DNA from: Xanthobacteraceae bacterium | GTDB taxonomy: Bacteria > Pseudomonadota > Alphaproteobacteria > Rhizobiales > Xanthobacteraceae | Direction of reading: 5' to 3' | Length of the DNA: 39,049 bases | Assembly (NCBI GenBank): GCA_019241285.1 | Contig: JAFAXD010000644.1 | Span: 1 to 39,049, forward strand | Shown here: in pieces, positions 25,350-34,083 of the stretch | Position numbering within the stretch: position 1 is the first letter of the stretch | How the letters are laid out: each line of letters opens with the position of its first letter | Translations under genes and position numbers: made by a program | Notes under the pieces: generated by a model | Databases searched by the model: none | Told to the model about the DNA's origin: nothing | Seen by the model: the letters and a program-made list of their open reading frames with translations, nothing else

Positions 25350-26318
25350 TCACGCCGCCTTAGCGGCGGGTACCAACTGCAACAAGCGCCGGACGTTGCC
25401 GCCTGCAATCAGCTGCTGCTCGGCGGGTGTGACCCCGGCCACGTGCAGCGCGTCGGCGAGACGCGATGCGATCGGACCATCGCTGACGATTGGCCAGTCG
25501 CTGCCGGCCAGCACATGGTCGGCCCCGACGAGATCGATAGAGGCGCGGATAAGCGCCGGATGAAAGCCCATGGTATCAATATAGACATGGCGGCGTCGAT
25601 CGGTCGGGGTATCACGACGCAACCTTGCGCCGTCGGCGAATCCGCCGGCCAGCATCAGGCCACCGATTGCCAACGTGGTCACGATAACGTGCAGGCCACG
25701 GTTCTCCTCGAATACACCGCCTTCCAAGAGAGCAATCAAAGCCGCGGCGTTGATCGTTCCCCGCGCCAGAAATGTTCCGAGTCGACCGTAGGGCGCGAGC
25801 TTCTCCGTCAATCCTTCCGGATTGACCGGGTGGAGAAACACCGGAACCCCGAGTTCAGCAGCCGCCGCGAGCGTCGGACGCGCTTGCGCGCAATCGATCA
25901 GCAGATCCCGCTTGGCGCTCTCGACGAATACCCCGCGCAGGCCGCGCTCCTTGACGGCCCGAATGAGCTCGGTTGCGGCACGCTCGCCATCATACGCGTC
26001 GACGGTGGCCAACCCGTGCAGCGAGCCCGGGTGCCGTGCCACCAGTTCCGCCAGCGCATCGTTGACCCGCCTCACAGTGTCAGGCGCGACATCGCCGTTC
26101 GCATTGGCAATCAGCGCGGGCGGCGTGTTGATCACGCGACCCGCGAGGTCGCCGTCGTCAACCGACGCGAGCAAAGCGTCTACGCTGGGCAGGAGCCGGT
26201 TGATCGCCGTTCCGCGTTGCTGCTGCTCCGGACTGTCACCCCAATGCGCGGTGATCGGAAATGGCGCGGGGATATGATGCGAATGAAAGTCGATGACGTC
26301 ATAGGTCGCGGCGAGCAT
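25350..26318 (-). CDS. ACMSD-like amidohydrolase (amidohydrolase 2 family)
   Basis: Metal-dependent TIM-barrel enzyme of 322 residues from the ATG at 26318 (MLAATYDVIDFHSHHIPAP), with AAGGA 11 bases upstream. A GTG at 26372 overlapping the previous stop is an alternative but would add 18 residues unlike the family. Metal-site segments are DFHSHH at the start, PVFLHPV in the middle and the late LAGSDWP with the conserved Asp. The family contains decarboxylases and hydrolases such as aminocarboxymuconate-semialdehyde decarboxylase and isoorotate decarboxylase. The substrate is unknown. It is the second gene of a two-gene minus-strand operon after the RBBP9-like hydrolase. Confidence 0.88.
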   Translation of the reverse strand: MLAATYDVIDFHSHHIPAPFPITAHWGDSPEQQQRGTAINRLLPSVDALLASVDDGDLAGRVINTPPALIANANGDVAPDTVRRVNDALAELVARHPGSLHGLATVDAYDGERAATELIRAVKERGLRGVFVESAKRDLLIDCAQARPTLAAAAELGVPVFLHPVNPEGLTEKLAPYGRLGTFLARGTINAAALIALLEGGVFEENRGLHVIVTTLAIGGLMLAGGFADGARLRRDTPTDRRRHVYIDTMGFHPALIRASIDLVGADHVLAGSDWPIVSDGPIASRLADALHVAGVTPAEQQLIAGGNVRRLLQLVPAAKAA

Positions 26319-26368
26319 CGGGCGTCTGTTCCTTGTGGATCGAGATTGCGCGTATGAATCCGCCGCCG

Positions 26369-26950
26369 TCACTGCGCGGCATACGCGTCCGCAACTTTCG
26401 GTCGGCCTGACGTGCGCACCTCGCGCCGGAGAGCGTCCAGCAGCTTTTCACCGGCGGGCCACGGACCGAAGCCAGACTTGACGTTGATATGACCAACAGG
26501 GCCGAGATTAATGAAATTTGCGCGCCAGGCGATGGCAAGAACATGCGCGCGCTCGAGGCTCATGTAGGGATCGTTGCTGCTCGCCACGACCGTGGCTGGA
26601 AACGGAAGCGCGGTGCGCGGAAACGGCCCGAATTCCCACGTGTGACGCGGCGTACGCTGCGGTGACTCGACATCGGCCGGCGCGACAAGCAGTGCCCCGC
26701 CGATGCGCAAGTCTCGCCACGCGAGTGCAACGCGCAGAATCAACGCACAACCGAGACTGTGGCCAACCAGAATGGCGCCCGGCCGCTGCTCGACCGCGTG
26801 CGCCAGTCGATAGCTCCATTCGGTCAAGTTGGGATGATCCCAATCGCGCTGCTGAACGCGGTGCGAGTCGCTGAGCGCACGCTCCCAATGCGACTGCCAG
26901 TGTTCTTGTCCGGATCCGCCAAGGCCCGGGACGATCAGAACGGATGTCAT
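26369..26950 (-). CDS. RBBP9/YdeN-family serine hydrolase
   Basis: Small alpha/beta hydrolase of 193 residues from the ATG at 26950 (MTSVLIVPGLGGSGQEHWQ). The nucleophile elbow GHSLG gives Ser65, the acid is Asp127 in SSNDPYM and the base is His154 in VGHIN, so the catalytic triad is complete. Length and order match PF06821 (RBBP9/YdeN-like). These are esterase-type enzymes of unclear physiological substrate. The longer frame starting at 27001 would run into the promoter palindrome and was not used. It is divergent from the SfnB-like gene and precedes the ACMSD-like gene by about 50 bases. A role in hydrolysing an ester or thioester in organosulfur breakdown is inference. Confidence 0.9.
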   Translation of the reverse strand: MTSVLIVPGLGGSGQEHWQSHWERALSDSHRVQQRDWDHPNLTEWSYRLAHAVEQRPGAILVGHSLGCALILRVALAWRDLRIGGALLVAPADVESPQRTPRHTWEFGPFPRTALPFPATVVASSNDPYMSLERAHVLAIAWRANFINLGPVGHINVKSGFGPWPAGEKLLDALRREVRTSGRPKVADAYAAQ

Positions 26951-27014
26951 CTGGTCTCCATCGTCGCGCTGGGGCGACGCGCTGCAGGTAAGGGCTTGCA
27001 TGCGAATAGTATAT

Positions 27015-27024
27015 TAGTTAACTA
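27015..27024. promoter_or_regulatory. palindrome TAGTTAACTA in a divergent promoter gap
   Basis: A perfect 10-base palindrome lies in the 101-base gap between the minus-strand hydrolase (start 26950) and the plus-strand SfnB-like gene (start 27052). It is flanked by AT-rich sequence, with GATAAT at 27025-27030 as a possible -10 for the plus strand. The position suits a dimeric repressor or activator controlling both directions. Confidence 0.4.
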
Positions 27025-27051
27025 GATAATATCAACTACCGGAACGCGTCA

Positions 27052-28275
27052 ATGAGCCTGCATTCTGTCTCCACCCGTCGATCTGCCAAGGCGCCCCGTC
27101 CGGCTGCGCGCGTCATCACCTCGGATGCAGAGGCGATTGCAGTCACCACCAAGCTCGCGGCGTCCTTTCGGGATGGCGCGCGCGAGCGCGACCGCGACCG
27201 GATATTGCCTTGGCACCAGATTGAGCAATTAACGGACGCCGGCTTTTTCGGTGTCAGCGTTCCGCGCCAATATGGGGGCGCGGAGGTCTCTGCGGTCACC
27301 GTCGCGGAGGTGTTCCGCATTCTTTCGGCCGCCGATCCAAGCATAGGCCAGATTCCGCAGAACCATTTCTGCTGGCTCCCGCTGATCAGCAACGGGACCG
27401 AGGCGCAGGCGCAAAGCTTTTACGCCCGCATTCTGCGGGGCGCACGTATCGGCAATGCCCACTCCGAAGCAACTCTGCGCCGCCAGAACGACTATGAGCA
27501 CCGGCTGGAAAAAGTCGAAGGTGGTTTCCTCATTACTGGACGTAAGTTCTATTCGACTGGAGCCATTTTCGCTGATCTTGTTCCCTTCATTGATAACAAT
27601 GGACCGGACGGGCCGCGTATCTTTTTTGCCGAAGCCGATGCTGAAGGCTTGACCATTCTCGACGATTGGCGAGGAATGGGTCAGCGTACCACGGCCAGCG
27701 GCACGACGGTGTTCGAGCGCGTCTTTGTTCCTGACGCGAACGTGTTTGCCATTGGCGAGACCTCTCGGAACCCGATCCCGTTCGGGCTGCTTGCCAGCCT
27801 CATCCATGTCGCGATCGATGTCGGAATTGCCGAGGACGTCCTCACCGACGCCGCGCGCTACATCCACACCCAGAATCGGCCGTGGATCGACAATCCGGAA
27901 GAGCATTTCAAAGAGCCGTTCGTGATCGCTCAATTCGGAGAGTATGGGGTGCAGGTGCGCAGTGCCGCGGTCATGCTTCGACACGCCGCCCAGGCTATTG
28001 ACGCGGCACGTTTGGACCCCACACCGGACCGGATTCTCACGGCTCGGCTGGCGGTGGCGGATGCGCGCATCCTCGCCAGTGAAGCGGCAACGCGAGTTGC
28101 CAACGAATTCTTCCTGCTGACCGGAGCTCGCGCCACGCTTGAGCAACATGGGCTTGATCGTCATTGGCGCAACGCTCGCACCCATTCGCTACACGATCCG
28201 CTGCGTTGGAAACGCTACTATCTCGGCAACTATTACCTCAATGGTGTTGTCCCGGGGCGCGGCGTGTACATCTAG
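27052..28275 (+). CDS. SfnB/DszC-like flavin-dependent oxidoreductase (acyl-CoA dehydrogenase fold)
   Basis: A 407-residue protein of the acyl-CoA dehydrogenase fold in the SfnB/DszC branch, whose members use reduced flavin and O2 on sulfur compounds (DszC oxidises dibenzothiophene; SfnB is tied to dimethylsulfone use). Branch marks are FFGVSVPRQYGGAEVS, IPQNHFCWLPLI, GRKFYSTGAIFAD, DDWRGMGQRTTASGTTVFE and the C-terminal HWRNARTHSLHDPLRWK with NYYLNG. The start is ATG with GGA nearby. It leads the plus-strand transcript containing importer B, whose binding-protein gene begins 68 bases later. This supports a role on the sulfur compound imported by that system. True SfnB and DszC substrates cannot be told apart from sequence alone. 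Confidence 0.9.
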   Translation: MSLHSVSTRRSAKAPRPAARVITSDAEAIAVTTKLAASFRDGARERDRDRILPWHQIEQLTDAGFFGVSVPRQYGGAEVSAVTVAEVFRILSAADPSIGQIPQNHFCWLPLISNGTEAQAQSFYARILRGARIGNAHSEATLRRQNDYEHRLEKVEGGFLITGRKFYSTGAIFADLVPFIDNNGPDGPRIFFAEADAEGLTILDDWRGMGQRTTASGTTVFERVFVPDANVFAIGETSRNPIPFGLLASLIHVAIDVGIAEDVLTDAARYIHTQNRPWIDNPEEHFKEPFVIAQFGEYGVQVRSAAVMLRHAAQAIDAARLDPTPDRILTARLAVADARILASEAATRVANEFFLLTGARATLEQHGLDRHWRNARTHSLHDPLRWKRYYLGNYYLNGVVPGRGVYI

Positions 28276-28343
28276 GAAACATCGGACACGGCGCGGATAT
28301 TTCAAACTATACGTCCTATCGGCGATCAAACACGGAGCTGAGC

Positions 28344-29429
28344 ATGAAACAGTTCACAAGCCTTTCGCGGGTTCCCCAGGCAGCCCTCGCCGCCCTGATC
28401 CTCGGCGCGGTGCTCCTGCCGTCGTCGTCTTCCCCGGCGCAGGCCGACCAACCGCTGCCGTCCATTAACTTGCCAATCGAAGGTTGGACCGTGGTGGCCC
28501 TCAAAAAGGGCTTCCTCCAGGAGGAGTACAACAAGCTTGGCACAAAGGTGAACCTTGTCGATCCCGGCACAACCCAGCTCATCGGCGCCGAATCGGCGCT
28601 GCTCGATCGTGGCGGCCTCGCCATCGCACAGCGGATGATCTATCCGGCGACCGTGCACAAGGCCAACGGCATCGATGCCTCGATTGTTTGGCTCTCGACC
28701 AAGTCGTCGGAATACCGGACGCCGGTTCTTGCCCTGAAAAGCTCCGGACTCAACAGCATTGCCGATCTCAAAGACAAAAACTTCGGATCAAGCCGCGTCG
28801 CCTGCGGCTGGACCTCGCCAACTGAAATCTTCACCGCCGCCGGACTGCCCCTCGACAATGCGCGTGAGCGCGGCCAGGTGCGCTATACCAATATTTCCAA
28901 TACCGTCGCGACGTCCGCCGCGCTACTCAGCGGGCGCATCGACGCGACGTCGACGCATGTTGCGCTCCCGGATGTCGCCGCCTTGATCGAAACCGATGAG
29001 GTCAAGGTCATTGGCCGCAGTCCGGCAGACGGCGTCTATGTCAACAATGCCGGCCGTGTCGCTTATTTCGTGATGCGCGAGTTCGTGGACGCACACCCGC
29101 AGGCAATCGTCGCATTTCTGCGCGCGCGCGAGAAAACCGATGCCTGGATCAATGCCAATGTGGATGAGGCGGCCGCGATCATCGCCAAAGAGACCCGCAT
29201 CCCGGTCGCGATCGCGCGCTTTGGCATCACCGATCCGTCCTCGTTCCAATACATGCAGGGCGAGCCTTCATCGCAGGTTGCTGTCGACGCCATCAAGACA
29301 TTCCAGAAATGGTATATCGACCATGGCGACGATATTCTGAGCTCGCGCCATCTCTCCGATGACACAATCGAGTCGTTCGTCGACAAGCGATTTTTCAAGG
29401 GCGGAGAATATTCGGTCTATCAGGACTGA
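28344..29429 (+). CDS. ABC substrate-binding protein of system B
   Basis: Exported binding protein of 361 residues from the ATG at 28344, with GGAG upstream. The signal peptide ends SSSPAQA-DQ at about residue 34. The mature part reads LPSINLPIEGWTVVALKKGF, then LIGAESALLDRGGLAIAQRM, SIADLKDKNFGSSRVACGW, and a late KTFQKWYIDHGDDILSSRHL. This matches the NMT1/SsuA-type family but is more divergent than the other binding proteins here, so the ligand may not be a simple alkanesulfonate. It is followed by the permease after 46 bases and the ATPase after a further two. An upstream in-frame start would overlap the SfnB-like gene and was rejected. Confidence 0.9.
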   Translation: MKQFTSLSRVPQAALAALILGAVLLPSSSSPAQADQPLPSINLPIEGWTVVALKKGFLQEEYNKLGTKVNLVDPGTTQLIGAESALLDRGGLAIAQRMIYPATVHKANGIDASIVWLSTKSSEYRTPVLALKSSGLNSIADLKDKNFGSSRVACGWTSPTEIFTAAGLPLDNARERGQVRYTNISNTVATSAALLSGRIDATSTHVALPDVAALIETDEVKVIGRSPADGVYVNNAGRVAYFVMREFVDAHPQAIVAFLRAREKTDAWINANVDEAAAIIAKETRIPVAIARFGITDPSSFQYMQGEPSSQVAVDAIKTFQKWYIDHGDDILSSRHLSDDTIESFVDKRFFKGGEYSVYQD

Positions 29430-29475
29430 TCTGCGTGCCGCGTCTGCGGCTCACTGAGCAACACCGCGAGCTGTC

Positions 29476-30321
29476 ATGAGCAACACAAGCGTTACACTGC
29501 CCGGTGCGATCGCTGGAGATCGGGCCGGGCAGCCCGCCACCGCGGCGCGGCGTCGCCGCGTCGCCCTGAGCTCGCTGATCGGCTTGCTGCTGCCGCTCGC
29601 AATCCTGGGTGCCTGGGAAATCGCGTCGCACCTGCACTGGGTGTCCAAGGTCTTCTTGCCGACGCCGGAGCGAACCGTCGCCTCGTTCTTCGACCTGCTG
29701 TTCAACGAGGGCTTTTATTTCGATCTTATCGCCAGCCTGTCCATCGTCGGCCAGGCCTTCTTCTACGGCACCGCGCTCGGCTTGCTGCTGGGCGCGGGAG
29801 CCGGGATGTCGAAAGTGATCGAACGCGTCTTCGGCCCGACACTTGACGGCATCAGACACATCCCGCCCATCGCTTGGCTGCCGCTTGTCGTATTGTGGGC
29901 CGGGGTTGGTCCGCTGGGCAAAGTCATCGTCATCAGCAAGGTCGTTTTCTTCCCGGTCTTTCTCAACACCCTGCAGGGCATTCGCAATGTCCCGCAGAAA
30001 TACGTGGATCTTGCCAAAGTGCTGACGCTCACACGCTGGCAGTTCACGCGCCGCATCATCATTCCGGGCGCATTGCCCAGCATCCTCGTCGGTATCCGCT
30101 ATGGCGCGAGTCTGGCCTGGGCTCTGGTCGTAGTCGCGGAGGGACTGAGCGGAATGAAGGGAATCGGATTTCTGATCTTCCGCGCCCAGGCGCTGCTGAT
30201 GACCGATCAGCTCTTGGTCTGCATGGTCGTGATTGGTCTTATCGGCTTCCTGATCGACTATGGAATGCGCCGTCTTGAGGGGCGCCTGCTGCGCTGGAAG
30301 CAGGGCTTCGAAGGTCACTGA
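29476..30321 (+). CDS. ABC importer permease of system B (SsuC family)
   Basis: Inner-membrane permease of 281 residues. A basic cytoplasmic N-terminus (ARRRRVALSS) precedes the first membrane helix (LIGLLLPLAILGAWEIAS), followed by the SsuC-type FLPTPERTVASF. Helices continue through GTALGLLLGAGAG, IPPIAWLPLVVLWAGVGPLGK and VVFFPVFLNTLQGIRNVP. The coupling loop is YVDLAKVLTLTRWQFTRRI, followed by the Gly-rich GALPSILVGIRYG. It would form a homodimer with the next ATPase. Its stop is two bases before the ATPase start. Confidence 0.94.
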   Translation: MSNTSVTLPGAIAGDRAGQPATAARRRRVALSSLIGLLLPLAILGAWEIASHLHWVSKVFLPTPERTVASFFDLLFNEGFYFDLIASLSIVGQAFFYGTALGLLLGAGAGMSKVIERVFGPTLDGIRHIPPIAWLPLVVLWAGVGPLGKVIVISKVVFFPVFLNTLQGIRNVPQKYVDLAKVLTLTRWQFTRRIIIPGALPSILVGIRYGASLAWALVVVAEGLSGMKGIGFLIFRAQALLMTDQLLVCMVVIGLIGFLIDYGMRRLEGRLLRWKQGFEGH

Positions 30322-30323
30322 CG

Positions 30324-31151
30324 ATGCCGCAGTCAATCGAAACGAAACCGGCCGGACAACGCGGCCAGCTTGATCTACGCCACGTCAGCAAGACCTACGA
30401 CGTCGATGGCCGCACCCTGCAGGTGCTGCGCGACGTCAATCTCATGGTGGAGCCGGGTGAGTTTATCAGCATCGTCGGCGCCAGCGGCTGCGGCAAGTCC
30501 ACGCTGCTGCGGCTGATCATTGGTCTTGATGCGGACTACCAAGGCCACATTCTGCTCGATGATCGACCGATCTCAGGCACGAGCCTCGCGCGCGGCATCG
30601 TATTTCAGGATCCCTGCCTGCTGCCCTGGCTCACCCTGCAGGACAATGTCGCCCTCGCGCTTGCGAGTGTGCCGTTGTCCGAGCGCGAAAAAACTGACCT
30701 GGTGCGCACGCACATCGAGCTGGTCGGGCTTACGGGTTTCGAGCGCGCCTATCCGCACCAGCTGTCAGGCGGCATGGCGCAACGCGCCGCAATCGCCCGC
30801 GGACTCGTCACCCGGCCCGAGATTTTGTTGCTTGATGAACCGCTTGGCGCGCTCGATGCGCTCACCCGTATGCGCCTGCAGGACGAACTGCTGCGGATCT
30901 GGGAAACCGAAAAGATCACCATGATTCTCGTCACCCACGACGTCGAGGAGGCGATCTATCTCGGTGACCGGATCGTAGTCATGCAGGCCAATCCGGGCCG
31001 GATCAGCCGTGACATCAACGTTGAGTTGCCGCCAGTGCGCCAGCGGACCGACGCGGCGTTTATCGCGCTTCGTCAAGAGGTCCTCGCCGATATGGGCGCT
31101 CTCTCCCAGTCTGATCGAGGAGGTCCCGCGCGTTTGCGGCGAGTGTCTTGA
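30324..31151 (+). CDS. ABC importer ATPase of system B (SsuB family)
   Basis: ATPase of 275 residues. It has Walker A GASGCGKST (52-60), Q-loop VFQDPCLLPW, signature LSGGMAQRAAIARGL (148 on), Walker B EILLLDEPLGALD (166 on) and the switch His in VTHDVEEA (H205). SGGMAQR is shared with the system A ATPase, whereas system C has SGGQRQR, so A and B are probably closer relatives. The C-terminal 25 residues (ADMGALSQSDRGGP onward) extend past the usual domain end. Its TGA shares one base with the ATG of the beta-propeller gene. Confidence 0.94.
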   Translation: MPQSIETKPAGQRGQLDLRHVSKTYDVDGRTLQVLRDVNLMVEPGEFISIVGASGCGKSTLLRLIIGLDADYQGHILLDDRPISGTSLARGIVFQDPCLLPWLTLQDNVALALASVPLSEREKTDLVRTHIELVGLTGFERAYPHQLSGGMAQRAAIARGLVTRPEILLLDEPLGALDALTRMRLQDELLRIWETEKITMILVTHDVEEAIYLGDRIVVMQANPGRISRDINVELPPVRQRTDAAFIALRQEVLADMGALSQSDRGGPARLRRVS

Positions 31152-32245
31152 TGCTGCGCCGGCTGACGGGTTTGATCCTGCTGTCCACCTGCCTGGCAAC
31201 GACACCGGCAGCATCGGCGGCGGAACTTTGGAACGACGTCTTCATAGCCGCACGCGGCGCGACAAAAGTCACCGTCCTCGATCCGGATACTCGCGAATTC
31301 GCCGCCACTTTGGATGTTGGCTTGGTGCCAGCAGCGCTTGCAGTCTCGGTCCCGCTCAAACTGCTGGTCATCGCCGACGGAATTTCACCGCGCATCGCAT
31401 TCTTTGACCTCGGCGATCGCGAACTGCATATGCTTGCCCTTGATTTCGTACCACAGCGGATTCTATTCGCCCCCAGCGGCACGGTCCTGGTGGCGATCGA
31501 TACCATCGGCGGGAGCGTAGCATTCATCGACGCGGCCGCGCGCTCCGTGACCGGGCGGATTGCCGATCTCGGGCCGATACGGGAAGCTCTGTTCAGTGAT
31601 GACGGACGTATGTTCTACGTGTCGACCGACACGGTCGGCCTCACGCCTTTCGACGCATCGCACGTTACAATCGCAAAGCGGCCGGTCAGCACCGCGCCAT
31701 TCTCCGCATTCGCACGCTCACCGAACGGGCGCGAGGGCTTTGGACTGCGCGCGGGCGGAATGATTGACGTGTTCGACCTTCGCCGCGGCGAGCGGCTCGA
31801 CCGCCTGCGCGACGCATCATCGGCCGACGCGGTCTTCGTCACCGGCACCGGCCGCTTTCTGGTGCTGCTCGACAACGCTCATCAGCAAATCGCGATCGCT
31901 GCCGTCGAGGGATTGCGAAGCGTCGCAGCCGTTCCCGCGAAACCTGGAATGACTTGGGTCTACAGCGCCTGGTTCGATATGGTTGCGTTCGTGACCCTTA
32001 CTGCTGAACGCGAATTGCTGGTCTATGACCTCGATCACGCGCAATCGCGAGGCTCGATTGCGCTTGACGGAACGCCCGGTCCGGGCGCGGTGACGCCCGA
32101 CGGCAGCAAATTATTCCTGCCGGTTGCAGATCCCAGTGCCGTTCTGGTGATCGATGCTCCTACGGGACAGATCGTTAGCCGCGTACCGCTTTCGGCAGCG
32201 CCGATACTGGCCGTGATGGCGGGCAGTTACGGACTTTGCCACTGA
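31151..32245 (+). CDS. secreted beta-propeller (YVTN-type) protein coupled to importer B
   Basis: A 364-residue protein from the ATG at 31151, which overlaps the ATPase stop (TGATG). A signal peptide (MLRRLTGLILLSTCLATTPA, site ASA-AEL near 23) sends it to the periplasm; LSTC resembles but does not meet the usual lipoprotein motif. The rest is a series of blade-like repeats: VTVLDPDTREFAATLDVG, VAFIDAAARSVTGRIADLG, MIDVFDLRRGERLDRL, LLVYDLDHAQSRGSIALDG, VLVIDAPTGQIVSRVPL. This fits a six- or seven-bladed propeller of the YVTN/lactonase type. No catalytic residues are evident. Such a protein is not a known part of Ssu systems; it may bind or process the ligand outside the cell membrane. Confidence 0.85.
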   Translation: MLRRLTGLILLSTCLATTPAASAAELWNDVFIAARGATKVTVLDPDTREFAATLDVGLVPAALAVSVPLKLLVIADGISPRIAFFDLGDRELHMLALDFVPQRILFAPSGTVLVAIDTIGGSVAFIDAAARSVTGRIADLGPIREALFSDDGRMFYVSTDTVGLTPFDASHVTIAKRPVSTAPFSAFARSPNGREGFGLRAGGMIDVFDLRRGERLDRLRDASSADAVFVTGTGRFLVLLDNAHQQIAIAAVEGLRSVAAVPAKPGMTWVYSAWFDMVAFVTLTAERELLVYDLDHAQSRGSIALDGTPGPGAVTPDGSKLFLPVADPSAVLVIDAPTGQIVSRVPLSAAPILAVMAGSYGLCH

Positions 32246-32299
32246 GACAGTTCAGGTCGGCCGATTAATGCTGAACCCGGTCCGATAGCAATGTCCTGA

Positions 32300-33580
32300 C
32301 TAGGAAACAGCCTGTCTGGGTGATGCCACGACGGAATAGGCATCGGCCACCGCTGGACTGAGACCGACATCGTTGCCGGCGATGAAGATCGGCGGCGGTC
32401 TTCCGTTCAGGTAAAACTCGCCGATTTGGCGGGCTTTGTAGAGATAGGGGTTGTGCGAGGACACGGCGCGTGCGTTGCGCCAATGGCGGTCCAAGGCCAC
32501 TTTCGCGTCGATTGCCGAAGCGCTGAGCGCATCGAAGAGCTGCGAAGTGGCGCCGAGGACCAGCGGAACGAGCACGACCTGTGCCGAGGCAATGGCAATA
32601 TCGGATTTGACATAGGCCTCGTCCGTCGTGGGCGCGTGTTCCCCGTCTTCATTCCATCTATTCCAGGCTTCTTGGAGCGCTGCAGCCGCTCCCAGCACGA
32701 TCGAACGCGCAGCACTCGCGGCAGCGGCGATCTTGCCAACTTCAGTTTGAATGATGGGATCGTTCCGGGCTAAATCACCTGATCCGGTTGAATAGATGCG
32801 GCGGCGCGCGACGACCCTCTCCGTCACATCGCGCGCCGCGGCGGCAGCGATCCCCGCCAGGGTCGCAAGATGCACCAGTTGCGGAAAGCCGCTTCCGATT
32901 CTTGTGATCGGTTTGTCCCGCCCCGAAATTTCATTGGCGTAGACAATGACATCCTCGAAAATCGAGGTTCCCGTCGCCGTCAGCCGTTGACCAAACCCGC
33001 CCCAGTCATCGACGAGGGTGACGCCTTTGCGATCAGAGGGAACAATCACCGTAATGCGCCTGCCGATGTGGTCGACGGCAACAACAGGAATCCATTGTGC
33101 GTACAGGCTCCCGGTCCCATACATCTTCCTGCCATTGAGCCGGTAATTCCCATCCGCATGCGGCACGACTCTGGTGCGAACCTCGCTGATCGGCGTGTCG
33201 GACGGTTCGGTCGTCGCATTTCCGAACAGATCGCCCTTCGCGACGCGCTCAAGCCAGAGCTTTTGCTTCTCCCTCTCTGAATGCACGATTAGGTGCTCGA
33301 CTCGATGGAAATGCAGCCGCAACGACTGTGGCAAATTGGAATCGGCAGCCCCGAGCTCGATCAGCAAGCCAAAGAGTTGCACGAGCGACGCGCCGTAGCC
33401 GCCCAGCGCGACGGGAACGCGCAGCGCACCGAACCTCTGCTCCCGCAACCATCCCACCTCTTCAAAAAGCAGAGTCCGGTCAAGCTCTCGCGATACGGCA
33501 TTGCGCCTAATTCGTTCGAATATTGGTTGGAATATCGCGAGTAGTTCGGCATCTCTCGGCCGCTTGTCGATTGAACTCAT
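32300..33580 (-). CDS. DszC/SfnB-like acyl-CoA dehydrogenase-fold oxidoreductase (system C)
   Basis: A 426-residue protein from the ATG at 33580 (MSSIDKRPRD), with GGAGAG upstream. It shares the layout of the SfnB/DszC branch: RVPVALGGYGASLVQLF, SLRLHFHRVEHL, NGRKMYGTGSLYAQW, DDWGGFGQRLTATGTSIFE and a C-terminal RHWRNARAVSSHNPYLYK with EFYLNG. The HNPYLYK end replaces HDPLRWK of the other copy, so the two are distant paralogues. It would be a flavin-dependent monooxygenase on a sulfur compound. It is the last gene of the six-gene minus operon and converges on the beta-propeller gene with a 54-base gap. Confidence 0.88.
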   Translation of the reverse strand: MSSIDKRPRDAELLAIFQPIFERIRRNAVSRELDRTLLFEEVGWLREQRFGALRVPVALGGYGASLVQLFGLLIELGAADSNLPQSLRLHFHRVEHLIVHSEREKQKLWLERVAKGDLFGNATTEPSDTPISEVRTRVVPHADGNYRLNGRKMYGTGSLYAQWIPVVAVDHIGRRITVIVPSDRKGVTLVDDWGGFGQRLTATGTSIFEDVIVYANEISGRDKPITRIGSGFPQLVHLATLAGIAAAAARDVTERVVARRRIYSTGSGDLARNDPIIQTEVGKIAAAASAARSIVLGAAAALQEAWNRWNEDGEHAPTTDEAYVKSDIAIASAQVVLVPLVLGATSQLFDALSASAIDAKVALDRHWRNARAVSSHNPYLYKARQIGEFYLNGRPPPIFIAGNDVGLSPAVADAYSVVASPRQAVS

Positions 33581-33627
33581 CCAGTCTCTCCAACGCACGA
33601 GAGCGCTGCTTGAAGGCGTAAATTACC

Positions 33628-34083
33628 TCAAGCCGCAATCGCTATGTCTTCCAGCTCCACCCCGATATTTCCGCCGCGTGCAAGCGTGTTGTAGATCGGG
33701 CAGGTATCGGTGAATTCTTTGACAAGCGCCGCACTTGTCCGACTGTCGACGCCATTGAGCCGCACGCGCAGACGAATGTATTCATAGCGGGTCACGTCAC
33801 TCGGATCTCGCTTGAACGAGACGTTCACACGACCGGATTCCAAACGCACCCCGAGTGTATCGGCATGGCGCTGGATCACGGCCAGCGCGCAGGAAGCAAG
33901 CGCAGACAGGAGCAGCTGACCAGCCTGGACAGCTTCACCCGGGCCGCCGGTCGACACTTTCGCATCGGACACAAAGTGATTTGCGTCGGCGTCGATCAGA
34001 TATCGTCCGCGGACGCCGGTCGTGGTGCCGACGACGGTCACGATCTCACCGTCCGCCGCGCTGACTTGATTGAGTTGGGTCAT
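33628..34083 (-). CDS. OsmC-family peroxiredoxin-like protein
   Basis: A 151-residue OsmC/Ohr-family protein. The two catalytic Cys are C65 in ALASCALAV and C128 in TDTCPIYNT, the usual positions for thiol-dependent reduction of organic peroxides. The N-terminal strands (VTVVGTTTGVRGRYLIDAD) and the central helix entry GGPGEAVQAGQLLLSAL also match. Its ATG overlaps the stop of the DszA-like monooxygenase gene as ATGA, so the two are co-translated. A protective role against peroxides leaked by flavin monooxygenases is a reasonable inference. A gap of 47 bases separates it from the DszC-like gene. Confidence 0.93.
   Translation of the reverse strand: MTQLNQVSAADGEIVTVVGTTTGVRGRYLIDADANHFVSDAKVSTGGPGEAVQAGQLLLSALASCALAVIQRHADTLGVRLESGRVNVSFKRDPSDVTRYEYIRLRVRLNGVDSRTSAALVKEFTDTCPIYNTLARGGNIGVELEDIAIAA

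Noticed and set aside
32246-32299. GTTCAG/CTGAAC inverted pair between the converging beta-propeller and DszC-like genes as a terminator
   Set aside because: Only six base pairs with a 15-base loop and no T-run on either strand; it is too weak to call.
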